Source: a virus
DNA length: 26,472 bases
Strand: one strand, 5' to 3'
Virus record (IMG/VR): IMGVR_UViG_3300009129_000714
Span: 1 to 26,472 of that record
Below the pieces are notes generated by a model. The model did no database searches, was not told where the DNA came from, and was given only the letters and a program-made list of their open reading frames with translations. A program made the position numbers and the translations under genes. Below are positions 8,914-16,994 of this stretch, one piece after another (the first letter of the stretch is position 1; each line of letters begins with the position of its first letter).

Positions 8914-10953
8914 CTAACGCCGCTTAGAGTTGGCCTGAAGCAGCTTCTCTACCTCGCGGATTTCATGCTTGATCTTGCGACGTATTTTCGCTGCGCCTCG
9001 ACCGTGCTTCTTGCCCGCGCCGGCTAACTCCTGCCTTAGCTCGTCAAGCAGCTTCAGCAACGCCTCCTGTTCAACCTCGGCATCGGGCTGCGTCCCGGTC
9101 TCCGGCTCAAACGGGAGCAAGTCGGTACTAACGCGCTCGGCGTGCTCTTGAAGTGTGGCGCCTTCGCGGTCCTCCCACGCGGTGCCACGCTTCTTGCTGC
9201 CTTTGCTTGCCTTGCGCTGCTCGGCCTTTGCGGCCTCGGCGGCCTCGATGAGACTGTTTGCCCTTTCGAGCCGCTCTTCGGGTTCATTTCCCGTCGCGCT
9301 CAGGTACTCTTCAACAAGCGGCGCAGCTTCCTGCGTCCCGCTGCCCGCTCGACCTTGCGGCAAATCGCCTACGTCATCAGCGGCGCGGTTGCCAAGCTGG
9401 TAGCCCGCGCCCCCAGCCATGCGCGGCCCCAGGCCGTCATCCGTGGAGTCCCGCTGTGGAAGTGCCGTCAGAGGGCCGACTTCTGCCTCGCCGCCGGGCT
9501 GCTCGCTTGTCATGGCCTCCCATAGCTCGCCGCCGACTTGAACCGGGTTGCCTTCGGCGTCTACTCGGCGGCCCATGTGCGTCGCGGGCCAGCCGCCGGG
9601 GGGCTCCCATTGGTCTACCTCGCCGAAGTAAGGCTTGCCAGACCGCGGGACTAGCCGAGGCACCTCATGCTTCGCCTTTAGGTTGCCCCTCATGGTCGTC
9701 GAGTACAGGTCGTCAACCGTCATGCCGTTGCGAGTAAGGTAGCGCTTGATGGCGTCAGACCAGTATTGGTCTACCTCGAACTGGTCTTTGGACGTAGGCT
9801 CGGGCACGCCAGCCTCCTGCAACATGCCTTTGATGTACTCGGTGTTGCTAAAGACCAATGCCTGCTCCTCGCCAACAAACGCCTCAAGGCGTGCGGCAAA
9901 GATAGGGTTGTCCTTAAAGGCGGCGGTCACGTCGTAGGCAAGCCCGCTGCCTTCGGCTGCCGGGTAGCGCGAGCCCGCTATGCCCTCTGCCCAGGTTCTC
10001 TTTGCTTCGTAGTCATCGAGGGCCTGGCGCGACGCTGCAAGCTGGCCCTCAAGGTCTCGTAGCTGGAGGTTGTAGCTGTCTTTGGCTGTGGGGTCGGCAA
10101 GGCCAACGGCAAGCTCGGTGATCGCTTTGTCGTACCAAGCCTTTAGGTCTGCACGAGACATAATGTCTGCCGGCGGACCCATCTGGATTTTCTCTACAGC
10201 GTCCTGGGCGTCCTCGGGCAGGGCCTTTTTGTCGTTCTCTTCAATCCATTTGTTGACCCTTCGCTGGGCGATCTCTTGAACCTGGTCGGTCATCTGCGCG
10301 CGGCGCCATGCGTTTTGCCACGCCAGGCCGGTTGTCCGAAGCGTCTCCTCTAGCTCGGTCCCCGTCATGTCGTTGAGGCCGCCCGGCTCTTTGAAGCCAG
10401 CCTGCTCAGCCCATGTGCGGATTTGCTGCCGGTACTGGGACTCGGTGTACGCAACGACCTCGTCGCTTTGCAGGAACTCGGAGGCCTCCCGCCGGGTCTC
10501 CCCAATCCACACCTCCGCTTCAAGGCGCTGGTCTGGCGTAGATGTGGGGTCGGCAAGCACGGCCTGGGCGTGGTCGTACCGCTGTTGCAGCCGGGTCGCT
10601 ACGGATGGGTTGACGGTCGCCACTTTGTCGAAGCCTTGGCGGTCAGGCGTGCCTGACGGCTGGCTTTCAATAGGGCCTCCGTTCCCCAGGGCAGCGCCGG
10701 GCATGGGGGCGCCCTGGGTGGGAGACGTAATAGACCCGCCGAGCTTGTAGGAGTGCAGCGCGTTCTCGTACTTGAGCTTCTTTAGCTGCTCCGCGTCTAG
10801 CTTCTCGTCGCGCTCAGCCTGGCGCATTGCCAGGCCCATCTTGAGCCCATCCTGCATGCCTTGGGCCACGCCCGCAGCCGCGCCGGCAGCGCCGCCCAGG
10901 GCACCGCTGATGCCACCCATGTCGCTCTTGAGTGCTGTGAAGAGACGTGCCAT
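8914..10953 (-). CDS. Probable internal virion protein (679 aa)
   Basis: I do not recognise a named family. The N-terminus (residues about 10-45) is Gly/Ala-rich and hydrophobic, with small residues that could form a membrane-active helix. It is followed by charged, probably helical coiled-coil segments (about 45-70 and again around 260-300). The centre has many Trp/Tyr residues and ordinary globular composition. The tail, after about residue 560, is rich in Lys, Arg and Glu and ends in basic KKHGRG and IRRKIKHE segments, suggesting contact with DNA or with another virion protein. The start overlaps the previous stop as TAATG, and the stop lies three bases before the giant gene. Its place after the tail genes, size and helical composition are those of podovirus ejection (internal core) proteins. 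It is probably a structural partner of the giant protein; this rests on position rather than homology. Confidence 0.7.
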   Translation of the reverse strand: MARLFTALKSDMGGISGALGGAAGAAAGVAQGMQDGLKMGLAMRQAERDEKLDAEQLKKLKYENALHSYKLGGSITSPTQGAPMPGAALGNGGPIESQPSGTPDRQGFDKVATVNPSVATRLQQRYDHAQAVLADPTSTPDQRLEAEVWIGETRREASEFLQSDEVVAYTESQYRQQIRTWAEQAGFKEPGGLNDMTGTELEETLRTTGLAWQNAWRRAQMTDQVQEIAQRRVNKWIEENDKKALPEDAQDAVEKIQMGPPADIMSRADLKAWYDKAITELAVGLADPTAKDSYNLQLRDLEGQLAASRQALDDYEAKRTWAEGIAGSRYPAAEGSGLAYDVTAAFKDNPIFAARLEAFVGEEQALVFSNTEYIKGMLQEAGVPEPTSKDQFEVDQYWSDAIKRYLTRNGMTVDDLYSTTMRGNLKAKHEVPRLVPRSGKPYFGEVDQWEPPGGWPATHMGRRVDAEGNPVQVGGELWEAMTSEQPGGEAEVGPLTALPQRDSTDDGLGPRMAGGAGYQLGNRAADDVGDLPQGRAGSGTQEAAPLVEEYLSATGNEPEERLERANSLIEAAEAAKAEQRKASKGSKKRGTAWEDREGATLQEHAERVSTDLLPFEPETGTQPDAEVEQEALLKLLDELRQELAGAGKKHGRGAAKIRRKIKHEIREVEKLLQANSKRR

Positions 10954-11498
10954 TAGTTATGCCCTGGAGCCATCGGCGGCCCCATGCCGCCTGGCCCCAG
11001 CCCGCTAGGGTTGATTTGCGTCTGCCCTGGGTTCATCGCGTTCATCATCATCGCCGTCGAGGCTATCTGCGCCCCTGCGCCTGCAAGCGCGCCGCCCATG
11101 CCCGACGCCTGGTACTGGATCATGGGGTACTCCAGGCCCTGGAACGCGGCGGCCCGAGCGCCCTTGTACTGCGAGTAAAGGGCGGCCAGCGCGTTGCGCG
11201 TGTCCATAGCGTGGCCTCGCTTGGCGCCAAGGCCAACGGTGGAGGTGTCGGCCCACCCACCCCTAGCCAAGCCTGCAAGCAGGTTTTTGCGACCGGCCTC
11301 CATTTGACCGGCCATGCGCTGCTCGGAGCCCTTGTAGCCCTGTTGAAGCTCCCCCAGCGCCTTCCACATGTTCTCCCGCTGGAACTTGAGGGCCGCAGCC
11401 TGCTGCGCCTCGTTGGCCTTGCGAGCGTCACTCGACTCCTTCGCGCCCATTGCAAGGCCGCCTACTCCCAGACCGACCGCCGCTGTTACCAGGGCCAT
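10953..11498 (-). CDS. Probable small internal virion protein (181 aa)
   Basis: The start chosen is the ATG at 11498, two bases after the acetyltransferase stop; the frame stays open further upstream but that extension would overlap the neighbour by about 110 bases. The N-terminus (MALVTAAVGLGVGGLAMG) is a hydrophobic Gly/Ala/Val segment of about 18 residues that could span or insert into a membrane. A charged, probably helical stretch follows (about 20-70), and the C-terminus is rich in Gly, Met, Pro and Ala with low complexity. This plan, a hydrophobic N-terminus and helical middle in a small protein placed before larger internal proteins, resembles T7 gp14-type ejection proteins that form a pore in the outer membrane. 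No sequence motif proves this. The stop overlaps the next start as TAATG, which suggests coupled translation and fixed stoichiometry. Confidence 0.6.
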   Translation of the reverse strand: MALVTAAVGLGVGGLAMGAKESSDARKANEAQQAAALKFQRENMWKALGELQQGYKGSEQRMAGQMEAGRKNLLAGLARGGWADTSTVGLGAKRGHAMDTRNALAALYSQYKGARAAAFQGLEYPMIQYQASGMGGALAGAGAQIASTAMMMNAMNPGQTQINPSGLGPGGMGPPMAPGHN

Positions 11499-11500
11499 AG

Positions 11501-12001
11501 CTAGTTCCCCACTTCCTTGATGTAGCCAACCTCGAAAGGCTCGTATCCCCAGCGCCTGAACAGGCGCGACAGCCGCATCCCTGTCTCGTCCACTAGGTGT
11601 GTCATGCAAACGCGCTTGGCGTTCGCCCCTGCGGCAAATGTTTCAAGCACCCGAACCAGGCGCCGGGCAAGCGGCCCCTTGCGGTGGTCCGGGTCCATGT
11701 ACCAAATAGCCTCGGTGACCTGGATTGCGCCATCTGTGTGCGCCAATGCAACGGTCGCCGTGAGCAACCCCACCGGCTTGCCAGCCTCGTCGGAGCAGTA
11801 CAGCACGACACCCAACCCCTCGTTGAGCAGGGACGACCAGTAGCGCACCCAGAAGTCCGCACAGAAGTCGTCCAGGTACCCGGGCCCGGCGATCTCAGCG
11901 TGAAAGCTATGCGCCAGCCCCGCCAGGGACTCGACCTCGCTGGACTCCGCCACGCTGATGCGTACCTCGCCGGCCTTTTCGTTCTCGATAGGGCTAACCA
12001 T
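11501..12001 (-). CDS. GNAT-family N-acetyltransferase
   Basis: GNAT enzymes transfer an acetyl group from acetyl-CoA to an amine. The 166-residue length is normal for a single GNAT domain. The hallmark motif A region is visible at about residues 98-118: a beta strand (AIWYMDPDHR) followed by the pyrophosphate-binding RKGPLARRL loop and helix. A later segment ends in FRRWGYEPFEVGYIKE, the usual motif B end where 'GF/GY' precedes the last strand. The N-terminal part contains the acidic, aromatic helix typical of the substrate side. The gene starts one base after the upstream stop and ends two bases before the internal virion gene, so it belongs to the late operon. Similar acetyltransferases occur among podovirus tail and internal protein genes; their substrate is unknown. 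A virion protein or an early host target are both possible. Confidence 0.8.
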   Translation of the reverse strand: MVSPIENEKAGEVRISVAESSEVESLAGLAHSFHAEIAGPGYLDDFCADFWVRYWSSLLNEGLGVVLYCSDEAGKPVGLLTATVALAHTDGAIQVTEAIWYMDPDHRKGPLARRLVRVLETFAAGANAKRVCMTHLVDETGMRLSRLFRRWGYEPFEVGYIKEVGN

Positions 12002-12002
12002 G

Positions 12003-12650
12003 TTAGATCCTTACTGCGGAGGCCCATCCCCGCAAGCCGTCTACGTCTGTTGTAGATCCAGAGATCCTGACCTGGACAGAGGAAATGGCTCCACCCCTGT
12101 TGTCCACCAGGGCAGAGACATCCACGAAGGCACGCCCGGAGGGCTCAATGCTGGTGTTGGTGTAGGCCAATGCGTCCGCACTAGCCGCCGCAGCGCTGCT
12201 TGCAGCAATGGCTATGTGCGCCTGCCGGTTGTTTGAGCCGTCGGTGTTCTTGAAGAAATGCGTGGCGGTAATCAGGTATGCGTTCCCCGGCGCCAGCACG
12301 ATGCTGTCATCATCCGTGTCAACCGTAACGTCCGCGCCGATTGATGTAGACGCGGCGGACAGCGGGACCTTGGTAAGGGTGGTGGTCAGGTTTGCAATCC
12401 CTGAGCAGGCCAGGGCTGCGCCCCCCGGTCCTGCGGTGCGCTCGGCAAGCTCTAGCTGCTTCCTTTTGTTGAGCTTGAAGTCTCTGGGGCTGTAACGCTG
12501 CGACACCTCCTGCTCTGCCTGGGCGCCGCGCCGTTCGCGCGTGTTGTCCTTGTTGCCACGGCCCTGACTCCCGGCAAGGGGCTCCTCCTTCGCCATGTTG
12601 CCGCGCTCGCCTTTGTTGAGCGCGGATGTGCCGTCCTTGCGCCGGTACAT
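12003..12650 (-). CDS. Virion-type protein with basic N-terminus and beta-rich C-terminal domain (215 aa)
   Basis: The chosen start is the ATG at 12650, which overlaps the nozzle gene stop as TGATG; an upstream start would extend 21 residues into that gene. The first 85 residues are charged, rich in Lys, Arg, Glu and Asn, and look disordered or helical (QGRGNKDNTRERRGAQ). From about residue 90 the protein becomes Ser/Thr/Ala/Val-rich with alternating hydrophobic residues, as in a beta-sandwich (NLTTTLTKVPLSAAST, DDSIVLAPGNAYLITATHFF, GRAFVDVSALVDNR, VQVRISGSTT). I know no family name for it. The position directly after the nozzle suggests a tail accessory such as an attachment or tail-fibre anchor piece, with the charged part as a linker to the tail. 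That is inference from position and composition only. Confidence 0.6.
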   Translation of the reverse strand: MYRRKDGTSALNKGERGNMAKEEPLAGSQGRGNKDNTRERRGAQAEQEVSQRYSPRDFKLNKRKQLELAERTAGPGGAALACSGIANLTTTLTKVPLSAASTSIGADVTVDTDDDSIVLAPGNAYLITATHFFKNTDGSNNRQAHIAIAASSAAAASADALAYTNTSIEPSGRAFVDVSALVDNRGGAISSVQVRISGSTTDVDGLRGWASAVRI

Positions 12651-15517
12651 CAGGAGCCTCTCCGCAGGTCGCCCGCCCCAGACACCTCGATGTAGCCCTG
12701 CTCGTACGCCCACCGGGAGGCCGCCTTGGCGTTGCGCATGCGGACGAACACGTTGTCGCCCGACACCCGGATGAGCTTGCGCCCGTTGCGCCCCGGTTGC
12801 AGGAACCCGGCAGCCTTGGCCGGGCCGAGGTCTTCGGGGTTGTCCGACGAGAACACCTCGAAGTTGCAGCCGTCCTGGGAGTCCCCCAGCAGGGCTGTGA
12901 ACTCCGTAAGCTGCAACTGCTGGGTTTGCCCCGGAGGCCCGAGCGGGCCAGCGGTGACGTAGCTGTCGATGGCGATGTTGGCCGAGGTCGTCTGCTCGTC
13001 GTCGCTCGGCATGTTGCCGCTAGAGTCTTTGCCCCACCTGCGTAGGCGCCCGTCTTCTCCGCCGATTAGCACGGCGCGGTCATCGAAGGTGTCACCGTTG
13101 AGGTCGATGGCTGCCGTGGGCTGGATGTTGTCCGAGTTGGACTTGCCGAAGCGGTCTTTGTGGAAGGCGTTGTTGGTGGCGTCGTAGAACCAATGATCGA
13201 CTAGCGTTCCGCCTGCCCCAAACGGACACACAAGAATGTGGACGCCGTTGTCGATGTAGTTCCAGACGAGGTTGACGTAGTAGTTCCCTAGGTCCACCTG
13301 CTGCAAAGAGCGAGGAACGCGCGGCGCCGATACCGAGGTGGGTAGCTGGCCTGGCGCCATGACGTACAGGTCGCCGTGGCTGCCAAAGAACCACAGGCGC
13401 CCGTTGGGGTCTTTGCACCATGGGCGCCCAAAGCTGATGCCCGTGCTGTCGGTCACTAGGTCTAGCTGGCCGCCCACCCTCGGGTCGCCGGTAAGCTGCC
13501 AGATGCTGGAGTCCCCACCGAAGACGCACAGGTCGTCGTTGTACGGGATGATCGTGTTGACAATATCGGGGATGCCGCCGGCCCTGCTGTTGCGAGCCGA
13601 GATTGCGTCCGCAGCGCTGGGGTTCTGGGGGAAGTTGTCCCACCCGTTAGGGTTGAACACCTCGCTCATGTGCCACGCCGAGGGGTCTTCGTTGTCTCGA
13701 GCAAGCACCATGCGTCCGCGCCAGGTTTCGACTAGCCGGCAGCGCTTGGGGATCTCCGCCATGGCGGAGGCCGTCCACCTCTTGACTGAGCCGTCGTCTC
13801 CGTCGTCGGGGTCGTAGACGAGGTTGGATTTGCCGTCAACGATGTAGACCTTGCCGAACGCCGGCACCATCTGCACGTACGGGGCCGCGCTGTCTAGGTG
13901 CTCGTCGTGTTCTGCCGGGTTGGTGGCGTAGTTGGTGCCCGCTGCGTTGAGGACGCGCACGCTGTCGCTGCCGGCGACCACGACCTTGATCTCGCGCGGG
14001 GACTGCGCTGACTGCGTGGACTTGGCTAGGCGTGTCTGCCAGATGGAGATGGCGGAGGCATCCTTCCCGCCGTACACAGCGTACTCGGAGTACGGGATGT
14101 CTACCCCGCCGTAGTCGGGCTTGCCGATAGGGAGCGCGACGGCCAGCACGGGCACAGCGCAGGTGCCGTCAAGGCCCTCGGAGTTGCCGTCCGAAATTGC
14201 CCCGCTCGCGTACTTGCAGAAAACAATGGGGTCAGTCGTGAACCTAGAAGTCGGCTCTGTAATGCCGTACGGCACATACAGGTGGTTGTCTTCATCGGCG
14301 GCAATGCGAATGCGCCTGCTGTTTGCAGCGCCAGTATACCAGCCGGTCTTGGATGGGGTGGCATCCCACATGCCGGACCCCGTGCCTAGGTTGACCCCAG
14401 AGCCAACCGACAGGGCGCTGCCGTTGTCGATAAGGACGGAAATGTGCCGGTCGTCCTGGTCGGCGTGGAGTTTGTCGCCCGCCGTGGCAATGTGGATGTT
14501 GCCGCTGCTTTGGGTGTCCAGCACCGTCACGGCAATGCCAATGCCGGACTCGTCGCCGCTGCCGCCATCGTTGACCAGCGATGACGTGCTCGTTGCCGGT
14601 GATCCCCCGTCGGGGTCTACGCGAAACACAGCTTGGTATTTGGCGGCTTCAGCGTCCTGGTCGCTAACGGCAACGTATGCGTGGCCCTGCGGAGCGATGG
14701 CAACCTGCATCATCCGGCTAGGCGCCGTGCTGGTGGCTATCCCTGCGGCTTGAGTCCACTTCTTCGACGTGTCCTCCTTGGGGGCGAAGCGCATGTCGAA
14801 GTCGGGGAAGACGTGCATGTACACTTCGCTCGCCCCGCCGGTAATGGGCGTTGCCGAGCTTGTGACGTACAGCGTGTCCCTTACCGCGCCCGGATAGATG
14901 GCAACGCTGGTTATCGACCACACCGAGGGCATTTCGATCTTCCACGCGAGCAAGTACGTGCCGTCCGCCTGTAGCTCTGCGGCGTACAGGGTCGCAGTCT
15001 CGGTGGCGCTGTACAGGGTCGGCCCAGTAGCGGCGATGATGCTCTGGTATTGATCGACCGCGATTGCGTTGATGTTGGACCCTGCCGGAATGGGGAAGAC
15101 CATCGTGTTTATGACCTCCCCATCGCCGTTGAACCTGTGGACCGTGCCGTTGACATCGGCTGCGTAAAAACCCCCGTAGTCATCGCGGATGATGTCAACG
15201 CAGGGGGTTGGCGTCGGGATAACGCTAAGGCTCCAGTCGTTGCTGCCGGTGACGCCGCCGGTCTGGTTCTTCGCCCAGGTCAGTTGCGTCTTGGCCTTGG
15301 CTAGTGCCGCAAGGGCTTTGACCTTGTTGGAGCTATCAAGCTGGTTGCCGCCAGCGTGCAAGCCTAGCCCCGCGCGCTGGGCGCCACGGATACGCTGCGT
15401 TACAGGGTCGATGGAGCGCATGTTGCGCTCGTCCCTAGAGGTGTTCTGCTCCTGGTTGGAGAAGCTGAAAACCTCTGACAGGCCCCCGTAGGGATAGTCA
15501 AACGCAGCGCGCGGCAT
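12650..15517 (-). CDS. Tail nozzle-like (tail tubular protein B type) protein (955 aa)
   Basis: A large protein translated immediately after the adaptor (TAATG overlap). The N-terminus has the signature of this tail class: an early segment NMRSIDPVTQRIRGAQ followed by RAGL. The middle is built of repeating blade-like units with Gly/Asp turns, aromatic residues and hydrophobic strands. The part from about residue 615 to 780 is especially typical: GRMVLARDNEDPSAWHMS, then DLCVFGGDSSIWQLTGDP, then GRLWFFGSHGDLYVMAPGQ, and a WNYIDNGVHILVCP segment. Similar strings occur in proteins of many podoviruses that follow the adaptor, and T7 gp12 has a beta-propeller in the equivalent place. I infer that it forms the lower part of the short tail tube and plugs or gates DNA exit. 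No transmembrane or signal segment is seen. The assignment is by pattern and order; the exact fold is not proved. Confidence 0.7.
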   Translation of the reverse strand: MPRAAFDYPYGGLSEVFSFSNQEQNTSRDERNMRSIDPVTQRIRGAQRAGLGLHAGGNQLDSSNKVKALAALAKAKTQLTWAKNQTGGVTGSNDWSLSVIPTPTPCVDIIRDDYGGFYAADVNGTVHRFNGDGEVINTMVFPIPAGSNINAIAVDQYQSIIAATGPTLYSATETATLYAAELQADGTYLLAWKIEMPSVWSITSVAIYPGAVRDTLYVTSSATPITGGASEVYMHVFPDFDMRFAPKEDTSKKWTQAAGIATSTAPSRMMQVAIAPQGHAYVAVSDQDAEAAKYQAVFRVDPDGGSPATSTSSLVNDGGSGDESGIGIAVTVLDTQSSGNIHIATAGDKLHADQDDRHISVLIDNGSALSVGSGVNLGTGSGMWDATPSKTGWYTGAANSRRIRIAADEDNHLYVPYGITEPTSRFTTDPIVFCKYASGAISDGNSEGLDGTCAVPVLAVALPIGKPDYGGVDIPYSEYAVYGGKDASAISIWQTRLAKSTQSAQSPREIKVVVAGSDSVRVLNAAGTNYATNPAEHDEHLDSAAPYVQMVPAFGKVYIVDGKSNLVYDPDDGDDGSVKRWTASAMAEIPKRCRLVETWRGRMVLARDNEDPSAWHMSEVFNPNGWDNFPQNPSAADAISARNSRAGGIPDIVNTIIPYNDDLCVFGGDSSIWQLTGDPRVGGQLDLVTDSTGISFGRPWCKDPNGRLWFFGSHGDLYVMAPGQLPTSVSAPRVPRSLQQVDLGNYYVNLVWNYIDNGVHILVCPFGAGGTLVDHWFYDATNNAFHKDRFGKSNSDNIQPTAAIDLNGDTFDDRAVLIGGEDGRLRRWGKDSSGNMPSDDEQTTSANIAIDSYVTAGPLGPPGQTQQLQLTEFTALLGDSQDGCNFEVFSSDNPEDLGPAKAAGFLQPGRNGRKLIRVSGDNVFVRMRNAKAASRWAYEQGYIEVSGAGDLRRGS

Positions 15518-16602
15518 TAGGACGGCCCCGCCGTACTGCTAAAGTTCCAGAAGTAGTCGTAGCTCGCACGCAGCCCCTGTACGGCCCCCCCGCTCATGGG
15601 GCCCAGGTTGGGTGTCATCTCTTTGTCGCGCTGCTGCGCCGCCATGAAGATGGGCCCCTGCTTGATGTCGGCCAGCCGCATGTTGACTGTGCCGTCGCCC
15701 TCGCGCTCGTACCCGCGCGCGAACGCGCGCACGGCAAGCAGGTACAGCGTCTCCATCCACTCGGGCAGATAGAGCATCTGCTTGTCGTTGGTGACGGGCA
15801 GCCACCCGCCACGGTAGTACACGAGCAGGCCGCCCAGGCTGTCGGCGCTAGGCGCGGGCCAGATGTCTAGGCGGGGCTGCGGGGTGCCCCCGTCGCGCCC
15901 TCCCAGCAGCGTGCCGGCAGAGAACGTAATGTTCACCGTGGCGGTCGTCTGGGCCTGCGTGGCGCTGTTGCCGGCAGAGCCACGCATCGTGTACGTCAAC
16001 GTGCTGACCTGGGTAGCCGTGTCGGCTGCCCGCATGTACAGCGTTGGCGTAGCGTTGACAGCATCGGTAAACGCCTGGGCCGTCGCCGTTGTTGTCGTGC
16101 CCTTGACTACGTGGCGCAGGACATCGGTGTCTGTGCCGGCAGAGGCAACAAACTTGAATTGCACCGCTGCGTTGCGCTTGTCGTCCAGCGTGACAATGCT
16201 GTTGGTGGTGGGCTGCGTGCTCGAGTCGAACGTCAGCGTCCCCGTAGCCTGCTCCTGCCGCATGGCGTGCGTGACAGCCGCGTGGTACACGTAGCTGTTT
16301 GCAGCCGACATAGACCGCAGCCGCAGTAGCTGCTGCTGGGTCGTCATCTGGACCCCGGCGTTGATGCCGTCCTCTGTCTGGACGGCTACAAGCTCGCGGA
16401 AGTTGTCAGGCAGCCACACGTAGTCCGTGTCTTGGAGTAGGTCCAGCGTAGCCTGCTGCGATTCCAGCCAGCGCCAGTTGTGCATGTTCACAAGGAACTG
16501 CCCGGCGTCGTTGAGAATGCGCATTGCCCCGACGCCAGGCACGGAGTCCGATGCCAGCGTGTGCTCGATGTGCCGAATGGCGTCGTGGGCAGAAAGGCTC
16601 AT
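15517..16602 (-). CDS. Head-tail adaptor (tail tubular protein A type) with inserted beta domain (361 aa)
   Basis: Residues 1-110 carry the typical adaptor start: helices with AMRILNDAGQFLVNMHNWRWLE (recognised as two pieces) and then VWLPDNFRELVAVQ. The closing part, from about 241 onward (PRLDIWPAPSADS, LVYYRGGWLPVT, then a helical LLAVRAFARGYERE segment), is also typical of short-tail adaptors that bind the portal ring. Between them, about residues 121-236, lies an insert of Thr/Ala-rich beta strands (FKFVASAGTDTD, ATAQAFTDAVNA, GSAGNSATQA, TLLGGRDG). This insert follows the repeating pattern of a domain found in many phage tail proteins. The stop overlaps the nozzle start, and the gene begins two bases after the previous stop. 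Role: it would join the portal vertex to the nozzle. Confidence is good for the role and moderate for the insert. Confidence 0.72.
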   Translation of the reverse strand: MSLSAHDAIRHIEHTLASDSVPGVGAMRILNDAGQFLVNMHNWRWLESQQATLDLLQDTDYVWLPDNFRELVAVQTEDGINAGVQMTTQQQLLRLRSMSAANSYVYHAAVTHAMRQEQATGTLTFDSSTQPTTNSIVTLDDKRNAAVQFKFVASAGTDTDVLRHVVKGTTTTATAQAFTDAVNATPTLYMRAADTATQVSTLTYTMRGSAGNSATQAQTTATVNITFSAGTLLGGRDGGTPQPRLDIWPAPSADSLGGLLVYYRGGWLPVTNDKQMLYLPEWMETLYLLAVRAFARGYEREGDGTVNMRLADIKQGPIFMAAQQRDKEMTPNLGPMSGGAVQGLRASYDYFWNFSSTAGPS

Positions 16603-16604
16603 GG

Positions 16605-16922
16605 CTATAATTGGTTGACGAACGTGGTGTACGAGAAGCCGGTACTCGCAGGCCGCGTTACACGGATGATGGTCCCAGGTTCGGTATGGAACCCAAACCG
16701 GGAGCCCCCAGGCGCGTTGTCCTCGACCTGGATGCCCGTGCTGGCCGTTGTGGCCCTGTCGTCTCTAACGAAGATGCGTCCTGCACCAATGGCGTTCGAC
16801 ACGCTAAAGATGATGTAGTACACGGCTCGCCCAACGGTGATGTCAACGTCTGCGGTCCCGTCAGCAACGTCGGTAGTTATCGTGTTGTTGTCCCAGATGG
16901 GATATGTGGCAATTGCCCTCAT
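16605..16922 (-). CDS. Small beta-rich virion-associated protein, unrecognised (105 aa)
   Basis: The ATG at 16922 is preceded by AGAGGAGG (16928-16935) with a five-base spacer, a strong ribosome site that fixes the start. The protein is composed of alternating hydrophobic and polar residues with many Thr, Val, Ile and Gly (ITTDVADGTADVDITVG, AVYYIIFSVSNAIG, GIQVEDNAPGGSRFGFHTE), which fits a small beta-barrel or beta-sandwich. No cysteine, signal peptide or membrane helix is evident. It sits between the decoration protein and the adaptor, separated from the former by a GC-rich hairpin. It could be a second decoration protein, a head fibre base or a head-completion factor. I do not recognise a family and give no function. 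The stop lies two bases before the adaptor start. Confidence 0.7.
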   Translation of the reverse strand: MRAIATYPIWDNNTITTDVADGTADVDITVGRAVYYIIFSVSNAIGAGRIFVRDDRATTASTGIQVEDNAPGGSRFGFHTEPGTIIRVTRPASTGFSYTTFVNQL

Positions 16923-16927
16923 GGCGG

Positions 16928-16935
16928 CCTCCTCT
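16928..16935 (-). promoter_or_regulatory. Ribosome binding site of the 105-aa gene
   Basis: AGAGGAGG on the minus strand, five bases before the ATG at 16922. It sits between the GC-rich hairpin and the start and decides that start. Confidence 0.7.
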
Positions 16936-16949
16936 GTGTTCGGTGGTGT

Positions 16950-16979
16950 AGCCGCCGAGGGGGTGAGCCCCCGGCGGCT
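16950..16979 (-). terminator. GC-rich hairpin, possible attenuator without U-tract
   Basis: A seven-pair stem (16950-16956 with 16973-16979) continues through a two-base bulge into five G-C pairs (16959-16963 with 16968-16972) and a four-base loop. It lies in the only sizeable gap of the operon, between the decoration gene and gene 16605-16922. Neither direction shows a U-run after the stem, so it is not a classic intrinsic terminator. It could attenuate transcription after the capsid genes or protect the capsid mRNA 3' end. Confidence 0.5.
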
Positions 16980-16994
16980 GTTAGCTATCTGAGA

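Noticed and set aside
16950-16979. Canonical intrinsic terminator
   Set aside because: Neither strand has a U-rich tract after the stem, so it is listed only as a possible attenuator.
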